Source: JAJDTT01 sp965116695
Lineage (GTDB): Bacteria; Acidobacteriota; UBA6911; RPQK01; JAJDTT01
DNA length: 64,000 nt
Direction of reading: 5' to 3'
NCBI GenBank assembly: GCA_965116695.1
Contig: OZ220706.1
Coordinates: 372,001 to 436,000, forward strand
Below are positions 43,212 to 51,381 of the stretch, in pieces (position 1 is the stretch's first letter; every line of letters starts with the position of its first letter). Made by a program: the position numbers and the translations under genes. The notes under the pieces were generated by a model. It was not told where the DNA came from and did not search any database. It saw nothing but the letters and a program-made list of their open reading frames with translations.

Positions 43212-44969
43212 ATGTCATTTCAGGTGGGGGCCGATTCGATAGCTGGTTTCAGGGGATGCAGCGTATTGGGAGCCGTCCCGCATGCGTCGAGGTTCGGATC
43301 GCTTGGCTGGTTGTTGATTCTGGTACTCTCCACGGGACCGATGACAGCCGAGCCGAAGCCGCAGCTTCTCCCTCATCATGCCCAACTGGGTCCGGGGATT
43401 CACGCCGCCGGCTTCTCCCACCAGTTCGCCAGCGCCAACTGCGGTTGGGTGGAGCTGGACGGAGAAACCCTGCTGGTCGACCTGCCCCGGGGCCGATCGG
43501 TCCGGGCTTATCTGGACCGGGTCACGGCCCAGGGAAAGCGGCCCGCGCGGCGCCTGGTGTTGACCCACATCTGGGAGGATCCGTCCTGGGCGACCTATTC
43601 GGCCTACGACCCGGTGGAAAAGCGCTGGTACCGCTCTCCCGAACCCATGGGACCGGACGTGATCGCTCCGCTGGTCGGCGCTCTGATCAAGGGAGGCGTC
43701 GAACAGATCGTCACCTCTCCCAGGATTCGCCAGCGATTGTTGGGCAAGATGCCGGATCTGGAACCGTCCATGGTGACGGCCCTGTCGAGTCCGGGCTTGG
43801 TGGGAGACTCGTCCCGGTCGATCCGGTTCCTGCCGCTGGACGAAGTCTGGGACGAGGGAGCCGGTGCCCTCTATCTGGGGAACGAGAAAGTCCTTTTCGG
43901 CGGCCCCCTGGTCATGAACGGCATCCGGTTCCATCCGGATGGGAAGGACACTGCGGCCTGGATCGAGGTTCTGGACCGCCTCCGGGACCTGGGCGCGCAG
44001 GAGGTCGTACCCGGGTTCGGTTCCTGGACCGGGACGAACATGCTGGGTCGGCTCCGGGACCTGCTGGCGGAGCTCCGGGACGAGGTCGCCTACGGGATCG
44101 CCATCGGGTACTCCCTGGCCGAGGTCCAGAAATATGTCCGGATTCCCGACGGGCTCCAATACTGGACCACCCATTCGCGCCCCAGAGACCCGCAGATCGC
44201 CCATGTCTATCGGGAGCTCACGGTCCCCGATGCGCCCTTCCACGGCCGTCCGCCCCGGCCCGGCGACTCCAGTCCCCATGCGCTGGTCCTGATCGGGGAC
44301 AGTCCCCATCCGCCGGCGCCGATCCGGAAGGCGTTGGCGATGGTATTTGAGGCCACCGGCGTGACTCCCCACTTCACCGTGGACGTGAATGCCCTGTCGG
44401 CGGAGAACCTGTCCCGGGTCCAGTTGCTGGTCATTCTTCGGGACGGCCGCCAGGTGGAGCGCAAAGGGGAGGGCCGGGAGCCGTTGCGGGTCCTGGTGGA
44501 TCCCCTTCATGGGGAGATCAAGACCTGGGTGACCCTGGAACAGGAGCGGGCGGTGGTGGATTTCGTGGAGAACGGCGGTTCGTTCCTGAATCTCCACAAC
44601 TCACTGGGACTCTATCCTCCCGCCGGACCCTACCTGAAGCTGGTGGGGGGACGGTACATCGGGCACGGACCCTATGAGCGCTTCAGGGTAGAGGTGGTGG
44701 ACCCGGATCATCCCATCACGGAGGGGGTCAGCGACTACACGACCGCCGACGAGCAGCACTCGCCGGTCATCTACGACGAGAGCCAGGTCCACATGATCCT
44801 GGAGAGCCGGATGGACAACGGAATCGCGGTCCCCGCCGGCTGGGTCCGCGAGTCCGGGAAGGGAAGAGTCTGCCACCTGGCCGGCGGCCACCCGGCCGAG
44901 CCGCTGTTTCATCCCATGTACCAGCGCCTGATGAAGAACGCCGTCCGCTGGTGCCTTCGGGCCGAGTGA
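43212..44969 (+). CDS. Exported protein with MBL-like N-terminal and ThuA-like C-terminal domains
   Basis: A 585-residue protein. After an N-terminal hydrophobic signal segment (about 28-43) the first half resembles a metallo-beta-lactamase-fold protein (ANCGWVELDGETLLVDLP, VLTHIWEDPSWA, LFGGPLVMNG). The HxHxDH motif is replaced by HIWEDP, so the metal site is probably lost. The second half, from about 345, is a ThuA/trehalose-utilisation-like domain (ALVLIGDSPHPPAP, VDFVENGGSFLNLHNSLG, VVDPDHPITEGVSDY, GKGRVCHLAGGHPAEP). ThuA domains are common in exported sugar-metabolism proteins of this type of organism. Function is unassigned. It converges with the dehydratase gene across a hairpin cluster. 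Confidence 0.8.
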   Translation: MSFQVGADSIAGFRGCSVLGAVPHASRFGSLGWLLILVLSTGPMTAEPKPQLLPHHAQLGPGIHAAGFSHQFASANCGWVELDGETLLVDLPRGRSVRAYLDRVTAQGKRPARRLVLTHIWEDPSWATYSAYDPVEKRWYRSPEPMGPDVIAPLVGALIKGGVEQIVTSPRIRQRLLGKMPDLEPSMVTALSSPGLVGDSSRSIRFLPLDEVWDEGAGALYLGNEKVLFGGPLVMNGIRFHPDGKDTAAWIEVLDRLRDLGAQEVVPGFGSWTGTNMLGRLRDLLAELRDEVAYGIAIGYSLAEVQKYVRIPDGLQYWTTHSRPRDPQIAHVYRELTVPDAPFHGRPPRPGDSSPHALVLIGDSPHPPAPIRKALAMVFEATGVTPHFTVDVNALSAENLSRVQLLVILRDGRQVERKGEGREPLRVLVDPLHGEIKTWVTLEQERAVVDFVENGGSFLNLHNSLGLYPPAGPYLKLVGGRYIGHGPYERFRVEVVDPDHPITEGVSDYTTADEQHSPVIYDESQVHMILESRMDNGIAVPAGWVRESGKGRVCHLAGGHPAEPLFHPMYQRLMKNAVRWCLRAE

Positions 44970-44987
44970 ACGGGAGGGAGACTGGAG

Positions 44988-45210
44988 GGGCGATTTTCCA
45001 GTCGCCCACCGGGACAGGCGGCTTTCCAGCCGCCTGCACTCCGATGCTACTTGGGAGTTCCGGGGTCGGGAAGCGTAGAGGGGGGACTGTCATACCCGGT
45101 GAGCCTACGTAGTCGGCGCCTGAAAGACGCCGATCCAACGGCGGCAAGGATGCCGCCGCTCCTGCGGCGACAGGAAAGTCGCCGCTCCTACGGCGACAGG
45201 AAAGTCGTCG
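44988..45210. repeat. Cluster of six variable-stem hairpins
   Basis: Six hairpins occupy the convergent gap and the very end of the dehydratase gene: GGGCGA/TCGCCC (44988-45007, loop edge TTTCCA), AGGCGGCT/AGCCGCCT (45016-45035, loop TTCC), TCGGCG/CGCCGA (45113-45133), CGGCGGCA/TGCCGCCG (45139-45158, loop AGGA), GCGGCGAC/GTCGCCGC (45164-45185, loop AGGAAA) and CGGCGAC/GTCGTCG (45191-45210, loop AGGAAA). The last three are followed by CTCCT. Stems vary but remain paired. Confidence 0.65.
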
Positions 45211-46903
45211 CTCCTCGGAGGAAGTCGAAGTCGCATCCCTGGTCGGCCTGCAGGACGCGTTCGAAGTAGAGCCGGCGGTAGCCTCTTGATTCGGGCCGGG
45301 CTCTGCGGCGGAAGTCTGCAAGCCGGCGCTTGATCTCCCGGGGCTCTACCAGGAGATCCAATCGACGGGCCGGGACGTCCAGCCGGATGAGGTCGCCCGT
45401 GCGGACGGCGGCCAGCGGGCCTCCCGCCTCGCTCTCCGGGCAGACGTGGACCACCACCGTTCCCCGGGCCGTGCCGCTGATGCGCGCGTCGCTGATCCGG
45501 ACCATGTCCCGAACGCCCGATTGGAGCAGCTTGCGGGGGATCGGGAGCAGCCCCCACTCGGGCATGCCCGGTCCGCCCAGAGGCCCGGCCCCGCGGAGCA
45601 ACAGCACGTCGTCGGGACCGACCTTCAGGTCCGGATCGTCGATGGCCACCAGCAGCTCGTGGTGATCGTCGAAGACGATGGCGCGGCCCTCGTGACGGAG
45701 GAGCCCGGGCGAAGCGGCGCTGTGCTTGATGATGCAGCCGTCCGGCGCCAGCGAGCCGTAGAGGACGGCCAGGCCGCCGGACGCCTCCAGAGGCCGGTCC
45801 ATGGGACGGATCACTTCCGGATTGTCGTTGCGGGCGCCCCGGAGGTTCTCGCCCAGGCTCTTTCCGGTGACCGTGGGCTGGTCCAGGTCCAGCAGCGGCG
45901 CCATCTCATTCAGGAGCGCCGGCGCGCCTCCCGCGTAGGCGAAGTCCTCCATCAGGAAGCCTCCCGCCGGCTTCAGGTCCAGGAGCACCGGTGTCGTCTG
46001 CGACAGTTCGTCGAACTTCTCGAGGGGCAGCGGGATGCCGGCGCGTCCGGCAACGGCCAGGAGATGAACGATGGCGTTGGTGGATCCGCCGATGGCGTGC
46101 AGCGTGCGGATGGCGTTGTCGAACGACCCGGGGCTCAGCAGACGGGACGGTTTCAGATCCCGTTCCGCCAAGTCCACGATCCGGCGTCCGGCCCAGTGCG
46201 CCAGGCGGGTCCGGCGGGAGTCGGCTGCCGGGTAGGCGGCGTTCCCGGGCAACGCCAGTCCCAGGGCTTCGGCCAGTGTGGCCAGGGTGGAAGCCGTGCC
46301 CATGGTCATGCAGTGGCCCGGACTGCGGATCATGGCGCCCTGGAGATCCAGCCAGTCTTCCTGCCCGATCCTCCCGGCTCGCAGTTCGGCCTCGAAGCGC
46401 CGGCAATCGGTGCACGATCCCAGCTCTTGGCCGCGCCAGTGCGCCGTGAGCTGTGGCCCGCCGGTCACTAGAATAGCCGGCAGGTCGGCGCTCACGGCTC
46501 CCATGAGCAGACCCGGCGTGGTCTTGTCGCATCCTCCCAGGAGGACCACCCCGTCCAGGGGATTGGCCCGGATGCATTCCTCCACGTCCATGCTCAGGAG
46601 GTTCCGGAAGAGCATGGCGGTGGGCCGCATGTTGAACTCGCCCAACGAGATGACCGGGAATTCGAAGGGCACTCCGCCCGCCTGCCAGACTCCCTCCTTG
46701 ACCCGCTGGGCCAGGGTGCGCAGGTGGGCATTGCAATGGGTCAGCTCGCTCCAGGTGTTGCAGATGCCGATGAAGGGACGGTCCCGGTACACGCTGGGGT
46801 CGAGTCCCAGTCCCTGCAGGGCGGCCTGCCGCGTCCACCCATAGAGTTCGGGGGTGTCGAACCACTCGCGGCTGCGCAAGTTCCGCCTTTTTCCGTTCTT
46901 CAT
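45188..46903 (-). CDS. IlvD/Edd family dehydratase (dihydroxy-acid or sugar-acid dehydratase)
   Basis: A 571-residue [Fe-S]-dependent dehydratase. Iron-sulfur Cys residues are seen in GICNTWSELTHCN, LLGGCDKTTPG and PGHCMTMGTAST. The N-terminus LRSREWFDTPELYGWTRQAA and VPFEFPVISLGEFNMRPTAM resemble arabonate/xylonate-type dehydratases more than biosynthetic IlvD; the Lys of the C-terminal half lies in CIIKHSAASP. ATG 46903 is preferred because GGAGG lies eight bases upstream. Given neighbours devoted to sugars, sugar-acid catabolism is likely. The last residues (RGATTFLSP) are encoded by a hairpin repeat, so the C-terminus has been modified by repeat insertion. Confidence 0.9.
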   Translation of the reverse strand: MKNGKRRNLRSREWFDTPELYGWTRQAALQGLGLDPSVYRDRPFIGICNTWSELTHCNAHLRTLAQRVKEGVWQAGGVPFEFPVISLGEFNMRPTAMLFRNLLSMDVEECIRANPLDGVVLLGGCDKTTPGLLMGAVSADLPAILVTGGPQLTAHWRGQELGSCTDCRRFEAELRAGRIGQEDWLDLQGAMIRSPGHCMTMGTASTLATLAEALGLALPGNAAYPAADSRRTRLAHWAGRRIVDLAERDLKPSRLLSPGSFDNAIRTLHAIGGSTNAIVHLLAVAGRAGIPLPLEKFDELSQTTPVLLDLKPAGGFLMEDFAYAGGAPALLNEMAPLLDLDQPTVTGKSLGENLRGARNDNPEVIRPMDRPLEASGGLAVLYGSLAPDGCIIKHSAASPGLLRHEGRAIVFDDHHELLVAIDDPDLKVGPDDVLLLRGAGPLGGPGMPEWGLLPIPRKLLQSGVRDMVRISDARISGTARGTVVVHVCPESEAGGPLAAVRTGDLIRLDVPARRLDLLVEPREIKRRLADFRRRARPESRGYRRLYFERVLQADQGCDFDFLRGATTFLSP

Positions 46904-47079
46904 CCCCTTCGCCTCCACCCCGAAGAATCCCGTGTGCTGTGTTATCATGCCCGCAACTCCGACACAATTCGGAGAGGGCTCGTTGGCCCGAACACGCCGG
47001 AGGGCGGTGGAGGGCCGTTCCTGCGGCGGATTTTTTGACTGCGCGGTCCGCGTCCCGCAACTCGGAAAGGAGATCCATG

Positions 47080-48021
47080 ATGTTGAATTTTCGGGGATTC
47101 GTGACACTGCTGGCCCCCTCTTTTCTTCTGCTTTGCAGTTGTGGCGGGAATATCAACGAGGAATTGATCGATGCCGCGGGAAAAGGGGATGACGCGGCCG
47201 TCAAGGAACTCCTGGCACAAGGGGCCGACGCCAATGCCGCCAGCGAGGAGGAGGGACAGGAAGGGCAGTTGGCCCTCATCCTGGCCGCCGGTCACGGCCA
47301 TGACGCCGTGGTCCAGTCCCTGGTCGGTGGCGGCGCCAACATCGAGATCCGTGATTCCGAACAGCGGACACCGCTCATGGCGGCCGCGGCGAGCGGTCAG
47401 GCCGGGACCGTTCAGGTGCTGCTGGAGGCCGGCGCCGACGTGGAGGCGCAGGACAGCCGGAAGCGGACGGCCGTGCTCTGGGCCGCGGCTCGGGGCCACG
47501 ACGAGGTCATCGGCGCCCTGGCGGAGAAGGGAGCCAACCTGGACGTGGCGGACCAGAGCGGCGGAACCGCACTGATCATGTCACTCGGGGCCGGACACGG
47601 GGAAACGGCGCGAGCACTGCTGAGCCACGGCGCGGACGCCTATGCCATGACCAGCGACGGATCTCCATCCGTCCTGCTGGCGGCCAAACTGGGTGACACG
47701 GAGAGCGTCAACGCCCTGCTGGAAGAGGGAGTCGACGCGGAGGGAACGGATCCGGATGGAAAGACCTCCGTGGTGTGGGCCGCCGAGGGTGGGCACACCG
47801 AAACCGTGATGGCCCTGGCCGGGTCGGGAGCGGACGTCAACGTGCAGGACAACCAGGGTTGGACCGGCCTCATGTACGCGGCGGTCAACGGGCATGCCGA
47901 TGCGGTCAAGGCGCTGCTGGAGGCGGGAGCCGACGCCAGGGCCAAGAACGAGGACGGGAAGACGGCCCGGACGCTGGCCCAAGAGGGGAACCAGGAGGAG
48001 GTCGCCGCCCTCTTGAAGTAG
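47080..48021 (+). CDS. Ankyrin-repeat lipoprotein
   Basis: A 313-residue protein with a lipoprotein signal (LLLCSC) and about eight ankyrin repeats, each with the G-HxxxVxxLLxxGAD pattern (for example GHGHDAVVQSLVGGGANIE, ASGQAGTVQVLLEAGADVE, GGHTETVMALAGSGADVN, VNGHADAVKALLEAGADA). It is likely a periplasmic or outer-membrane binding protein. AGGAG lies upstream of two adjacent ATG codons (47077, 47080). Its stop is three bases before the next gene, so co-transcription is likely. The partner is unknown. Confidence 0.9.
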   Translation: MLNFRGFVTLLAPSFLLLCSCGGNINEELIDAAGKGDDAAVKELLAQGADANAASEEEGQEGQLALILAAGHGHDAVVQSLVGGGANIEIRDSEQRTPLMAAAASGQAGTVQVLLEAGADVEAQDSRKRTAVLWAAARGHDEVIGALAEKGANLDVADQSGGTALIMSLGAGHGETARALLSHGADAYAMTSDGSPSVLLAAKLGDTESVNALLEEGVDAEGTDPDGKTSVVWAAEGGHTETVMALAGSGADVNVQDNQGWTGLMYAAVNGHADAVKALLEAGADARAKNEDGKTARTLAQEGNQEEVAALLK

Positions 48022-48024
48022 CCC

Positions 48025-49251
48025 ATGTCCGAAACGTCCGCGTCCCATCTGAGCCGCCGCCGTTTCCTGGAGAGGAGTCTGGCCTATGGAGCCGTCGCCG
48101 CGGCTCCGTCCACGGCTGCGACGGAGGTTTCGGCTTCGGCGGCGAGACGTCCGGCGGAAACCAGATTCTCACTCTGGTGCGCTCCCGGCGGACTGATCAG
48201 TCCCACTCAGCCTTCTGACGAGCCGGCCGTCGTCGACTTCGTCGAAAAATGCGCCCGGCATGGCGTGACTCATCTGGTTCCGACCCGCGGATCCCCGATC
48301 CTGGCCCAGGCGGCGGAGGAGAAGGGGATCGTGATGCATCCCTACATGGCGTTCAACAGCCATGGCGCCAGGCGGATGCGGGCCACCTGGTCCCTCAACT
48401 ACATCGGCCTTCCCTACGGTTCGGCCCAGCTCAAGGAAAAGCTGGATCGCCATCGTCCCATCTGGAACAGTCCCCGGTCCGTCCTGAGCATCGGCGAGTT
48501 CGCCCGGCAGCACCCCGACTGGTGGGCGCTGGACCGGGAGGGGGACCGCGAACTCAAGGTGGGTAGCCGGCTCTCCATGAGCCTGGCCGTGCCCGAGGTC
48601 CGGGCCGACATGGTCGACCGGTATATGAACATCGTGGAGGAATCGGGCGGCCGCGGCATCCAGGTGGAGTTCGTGAGCGAGCTCCGGGACGCCCATGGGG
48701 CGGCCATCCACGGCTATGAACCCCCCATGGTGGAGGCGTACCGGAAACGCTACGGCAAGAGTCCGTCGGGACTGCCGAACCATGATCCGGAATGGCTCCG
48801 GTTCCGCGCCGATTTCGTCACCGAGACGCTCCGGGAGCTGCGCCGCCGGATGAAGGACCGGCATCCGGAAGCCCCCGTTACCATTGCCGTCATTGCCCAG
48901 GATTTGGCAGGGCCACACGGGGACCGTTACCTGGGGGCCTTCCAGGATCTTCGCGCCTGGCTCGACGAGTCGCTGATGGACGAACTCTACCTTTGGTTCC
49001 GGACCACTTCGGACGTGAAGCGGGTGGAACGCTGCACGAGCCAGTTGTCGGAATTGATCCGGGGCCGATGTCCTCTGATCGTCGAGCTGTCCTGCTACCA
49101 CGTGGGAAGCTTCCAGGACCCCAAGCTGATGCTGGAGGCCGCCCGCGCCGCCCTGGCCAACGGAGCGGAATCGGTGGGGATGTACCGCGGCCACGCGGTG
49201 GACCAGTTGAACTTCTGGCCCCTCATCGAGGAAATCCGCTCGCTGGGGTGA
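48025..49251 (+). CDS. Tat-exported TIM-barrel-like protein (putative glycoside-hydrolase-like)
   Basis: A 408-residue protein with a Tat signal (SRRRFLERS, then a hydrophobic region ending about residue 35). The remainder is alpha/beta and resembles GH10-like/DUF4015-type exported barrel proteins: HGVTHLVPTRG, HPYMAFNSHG, HPDWWALDREGDREL, GIQVEFVSELRDAHG, DELYLWFRTTSD and ESVGMYRGHAVDQLNFWP. Conserved acidic residues sit at strand ends, suggesting a hydrolase, but no motif names the family with certainty. It begins three bases after the ankyrin gene. A tandem hairpin array follows its stop. Confidence 0.6.
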   Translation: MSETSASHLSRRRFLERSLAYGAVAAAPSTAATEVSASAARRPAETRFSLWCAPGGLISPTQPSDEPAVVDFVEKCARHGVTHLVPTRGSPILAQAAEEKGIVMHPYMAFNSHGARRMRATWSLNYIGLPYGSAQLKEKLDRHRPIWNSPRSVLSIGEFARQHPDWWALDREGDRELKVGSRLSMSLAVPEVRADMVDRYMNIVEESGGRGIQVEFVSELRDAHGAAIHGYEPPMVEAYRKRYGKSPSGLPNHDPEWLRFRADFVTETLRELRRRMKDRHPEAPVTIAVIAQDLAGPHGDRYLGAFQDLRAWLDESLMDELYLWFRTTSDVKRVERCTSQLSELIRGRCPLIVELSCYHVGSFQDPKLMLEAARAALANGAESVGMYRGHAVDQLNFWPLIEEIRSLG

Positions 49252-49279
49252 TCACGATCATTACAGTCGGCGATGAAGA

Positions 49280-49444
49280 GGGGGACAAGAATGTCCCCTC
49301 TCCAGAAAGAAGAAAGGGGGACAAGGATGTCCCCCCTCCAGAAAGAAGAAAGGGGGACAAGGATGTCCCCCCTCCAGAAAGAAGAGAGGGGGACAAGGAT
49401 GTCCCCCCTCCAGAAAGAATGGGGGACAAGGATGTCCCCCCTCC
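49280..49444. repeat. Five-unit tandem array of a palindromic hairpin
   Basis: Five copies of GGGGGACAAGRATGTCCCCY start at 49280, 49316, 49352, 49388 and 49421 (spacing 36, 36, 36 and 33). Each is joined to the next by CTCCAGAAAGAAGAAA or a shorter form. Each copy can fold into a stem of about 8 bp. The unit equals the single hairpin at 9264-9283. The array separates the genes ending at 49251 and starting at 49491. Confidence 0.85.
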
Positions 49445-49490
49445 TGGCAGCCCATATTTTCCTGAGAAGAACGCGCGGAAAGGAGCAGCG

Positions 49491-51323
49491 ATGGGACGCG
49501 GGCAAAAGATCGTATCGACCCTCTCCCTGGTGGGCCTTGGTCTTCCGGCGCTGGCAGGACCCCAGAAACCGGATTCAGGCAGCTATTCCGAGCCGGGCTA
49601 CGAAACCACGGTCGTGCTGGGGAACAAGGTGCCCATGCGGGACGGGGTGAGACTTTCCGTGGACCTCTACCGGCCCGACGCCCCGGGAAGGTTTCCCGTG
49701 ATCCTGACTCATACCGGCTACAGCAATCTCGGGGGAACCCCCGGGTTTGGAACGGATCGAGCCAAGTGGTTCGCGCGGCGCGGTTACGTCTACGCCGTTT
49801 CTGATTTGCGGGGCCGATACGATTCGGAAGGGGAAACCGACATCTTCGACGAGAAACACAAGACGGACGGCTACGACCTCGTCGAGTGGCTGGCCCGTCA
49901 GCCCTGGTCCAACGGCAATGTCGGCATGACCGGGGGCTCGTATCTGGGGTGGACCCAGTGGTGGACCGCCAGCCAGGCGCCTCCTTCCCTGAAGGCGATC
50001 GCCCCCGAGGTGGCTCCCCCGGATCAGTTCTTCAATGCTCCGTACCAGAATGGCATCCTGGTGAGCTGGGCCATGGATTGGGGCGCGGGAATGATGGCCG
50101 GCCGCACCATCCAGGTGATCGGCGAGGGGCCCTACGGAGGCTTTTCCAATAATCGGCACGAAGAATATATGCGTCTGCCCTATATCGACATTCCGAAAGT
50201 GAAGGGAGCACTGGATGCGCCCTGGTTCGAGACCTGGATCCGGCAGAACCTCTCGACGGATGAATACTGGAGGAAGATTTCCTACCAGGGCGAACACAAC
50301 TACTCGAAGATGACGGTGCCGGCCTTGAACATCACGGGGTGGTTCGATGCGAACTATCCCGGCTCGCCCATGAACTACCAGGGGATGAAGCAGTACGGGG
50401 CGACGCCGGAATCGCGACGTCCATCTCTTGTGATCGGTCCCTGGCAACACTCCATCAATCAACGGGTGGTGGCGGGATTCGACTACGGTCCCGACGCCGA
50501 GATCGATCTGAACGGAATGATCTGCCGGTGGTTCGACCGTTTCCTGAAGGGGATCGACAACGGAGTGACCGATGGGCCTCCCGTGCATGTCTTCGTCATG
50601 GGTCCCAACCGCTGGTACGCCGAGCAGGACTGGCCGCTGCCGCAAACGAAATGGACGAAGTACTACCTGCACAGTGGGGGGAAGGCCAATTCGCTGAAGG
50701 GAGACGGGGTGCTGAACACCACACCGCCGGGTGAGGAGGCGTGGGACACTTACGTCTACGACCCGGCCGATCCCACGCCCAGTGCGCCCTTTACGAACGG
50801 CCATATCGACGGCGCGGTGGATGCGCGAATACCGTCGATCAGGGACGACGTGCTGGTCTACACGACGCCGCCGCTGGCCCAAGACGTCGAAGTGACGGGA
50901 CCGGTCGAGGCGAAGCTCTATGCGGCGACCTCGGCCCGGGATACCGATTGGATGGTGCGCCTGATCGACGTCCATCCCGGCGGGTATGCGGCCCTTCTGT
51001 GTGACGGGGTGATCCGGGCGCGCCATCGGGACCCGCAAAGAGAAGGGGTGTTCAATCCGGAACGTCTGAGCGAGATCGAGCCCGGCAAGATCTACGAATA
51101 TACGATCGAATTCTGGCGGTCGACCGGAAACGTGTTCAAAAAGGGGCACCGCATCCGAGTCGAGATCTCCAGCAGTTACTTCCCCTACTATCTCAGGAAT
51201 CTGAACACGGGCGCCGACAACATCGGTCTGGAGACCGGTTCAGAAGTGGCCCGGCAGAAGATCTTTCACGACAGCCGATTTCCCTCGCATGTCACCCTGC
51301 CCATCATCCCCAGCCGGGAATAG
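49491..51323 (+). CDS. CocE/NonD-type alpha/beta hydrolase (S15 family)
   Basis: A 610-residue exported hydrolase of the X-Pro dipeptidyl-peptidase/cocaine-esterase class. A Sec signal (about 1-22) leads to the alpha/beta-hydrolase domain with the nucleophile Ser150 in GGSYLGW, the Asp in TGWFDANYPGS and the His in IGPWQHS. The C-terminal jelly-roll domain (DVLVYTTPPLAQDVEVTGPVEA, SSSYFPYYLRNLNTG) is also typical. AGGAG precedes ATG 49491 at six bases; the longer frame reading through the upstream tandem repeats is not used. It would cleave ester or amide bonds outside the cytoplasm; the substrate is unknown. Confidence 0.93.
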   Translation: MGRGQKIVSTLSLVGLGLPALAGPQKPDSGSYSEPGYETTVVLGNKVPMRDGVRLSVDLYRPDAPGRFPVILTHTGYSNLGGTPGFGTDRAKWFARRGYVYAVSDLRGRYDSEGETDIFDEKHKTDGYDLVEWLARQPWSNGNVGMTGGSYLGWTQWWTASQAPPSLKAIAPEVAPPDQFFNAPYQNGILVSWAMDWGAGMMAGRTIQVIGEGPYGGFSNNRHEEYMRLPYIDIPKVKGALDAPWFETWIRQNLSTDEYWRKISYQGEHNYSKMTVPALNITGWFDANYPGSPMNYQGMKQYGATPESRRPSLVIGPWQHSINQRVVAGFDYGPDAEIDLNGMICRWFDRFLKGIDNGVTDGPPVHVFVMGPNRWYAEQDWPLPQTKWTKYYLHSGGKANSLKGDGVLNTTPPGEEAWDTYVYDPADPTPSAPFTNGHIDGAVDARIPSIRDDVLVYTTPPLAQDVEVTGPVEAKLYAATSARDTDWMVRLIDVHPGGYAALLCDGVIRARHRDPQREGVFNPERLSEIEPGKIYEYTIEFWRSTGNVFKKGHRIRVEISSSYFPYYLRNLNTGADNIGLETGSEVARQKIFHDSRFPSHVTLPIIPSRE

Positions 51324-51381
51324 GCCGCGCCGGCCGCCGTCGGCACAGACGGAAACCGGCGGCAAGGATCGGCCGGATCGC

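Noticed and set aside
49280..49444. CRISPR-like array (regular 36-bp spacing)
   Set aside because: The linkers are nearly identical rather than unique spacers, there are only five units, the repeats are perfect palindromes and no cas gene is near. It is a tandem hairpin repeat.
48792..49490. N-terminal extension of the CocE-type hydrolase through the tandem repeats (GDKDVPPPERR repeats)
   Set aside because: The frame is open only because repeat spacings are multiples of three. A good ribosome binding site and signal peptide define the start at 49491.
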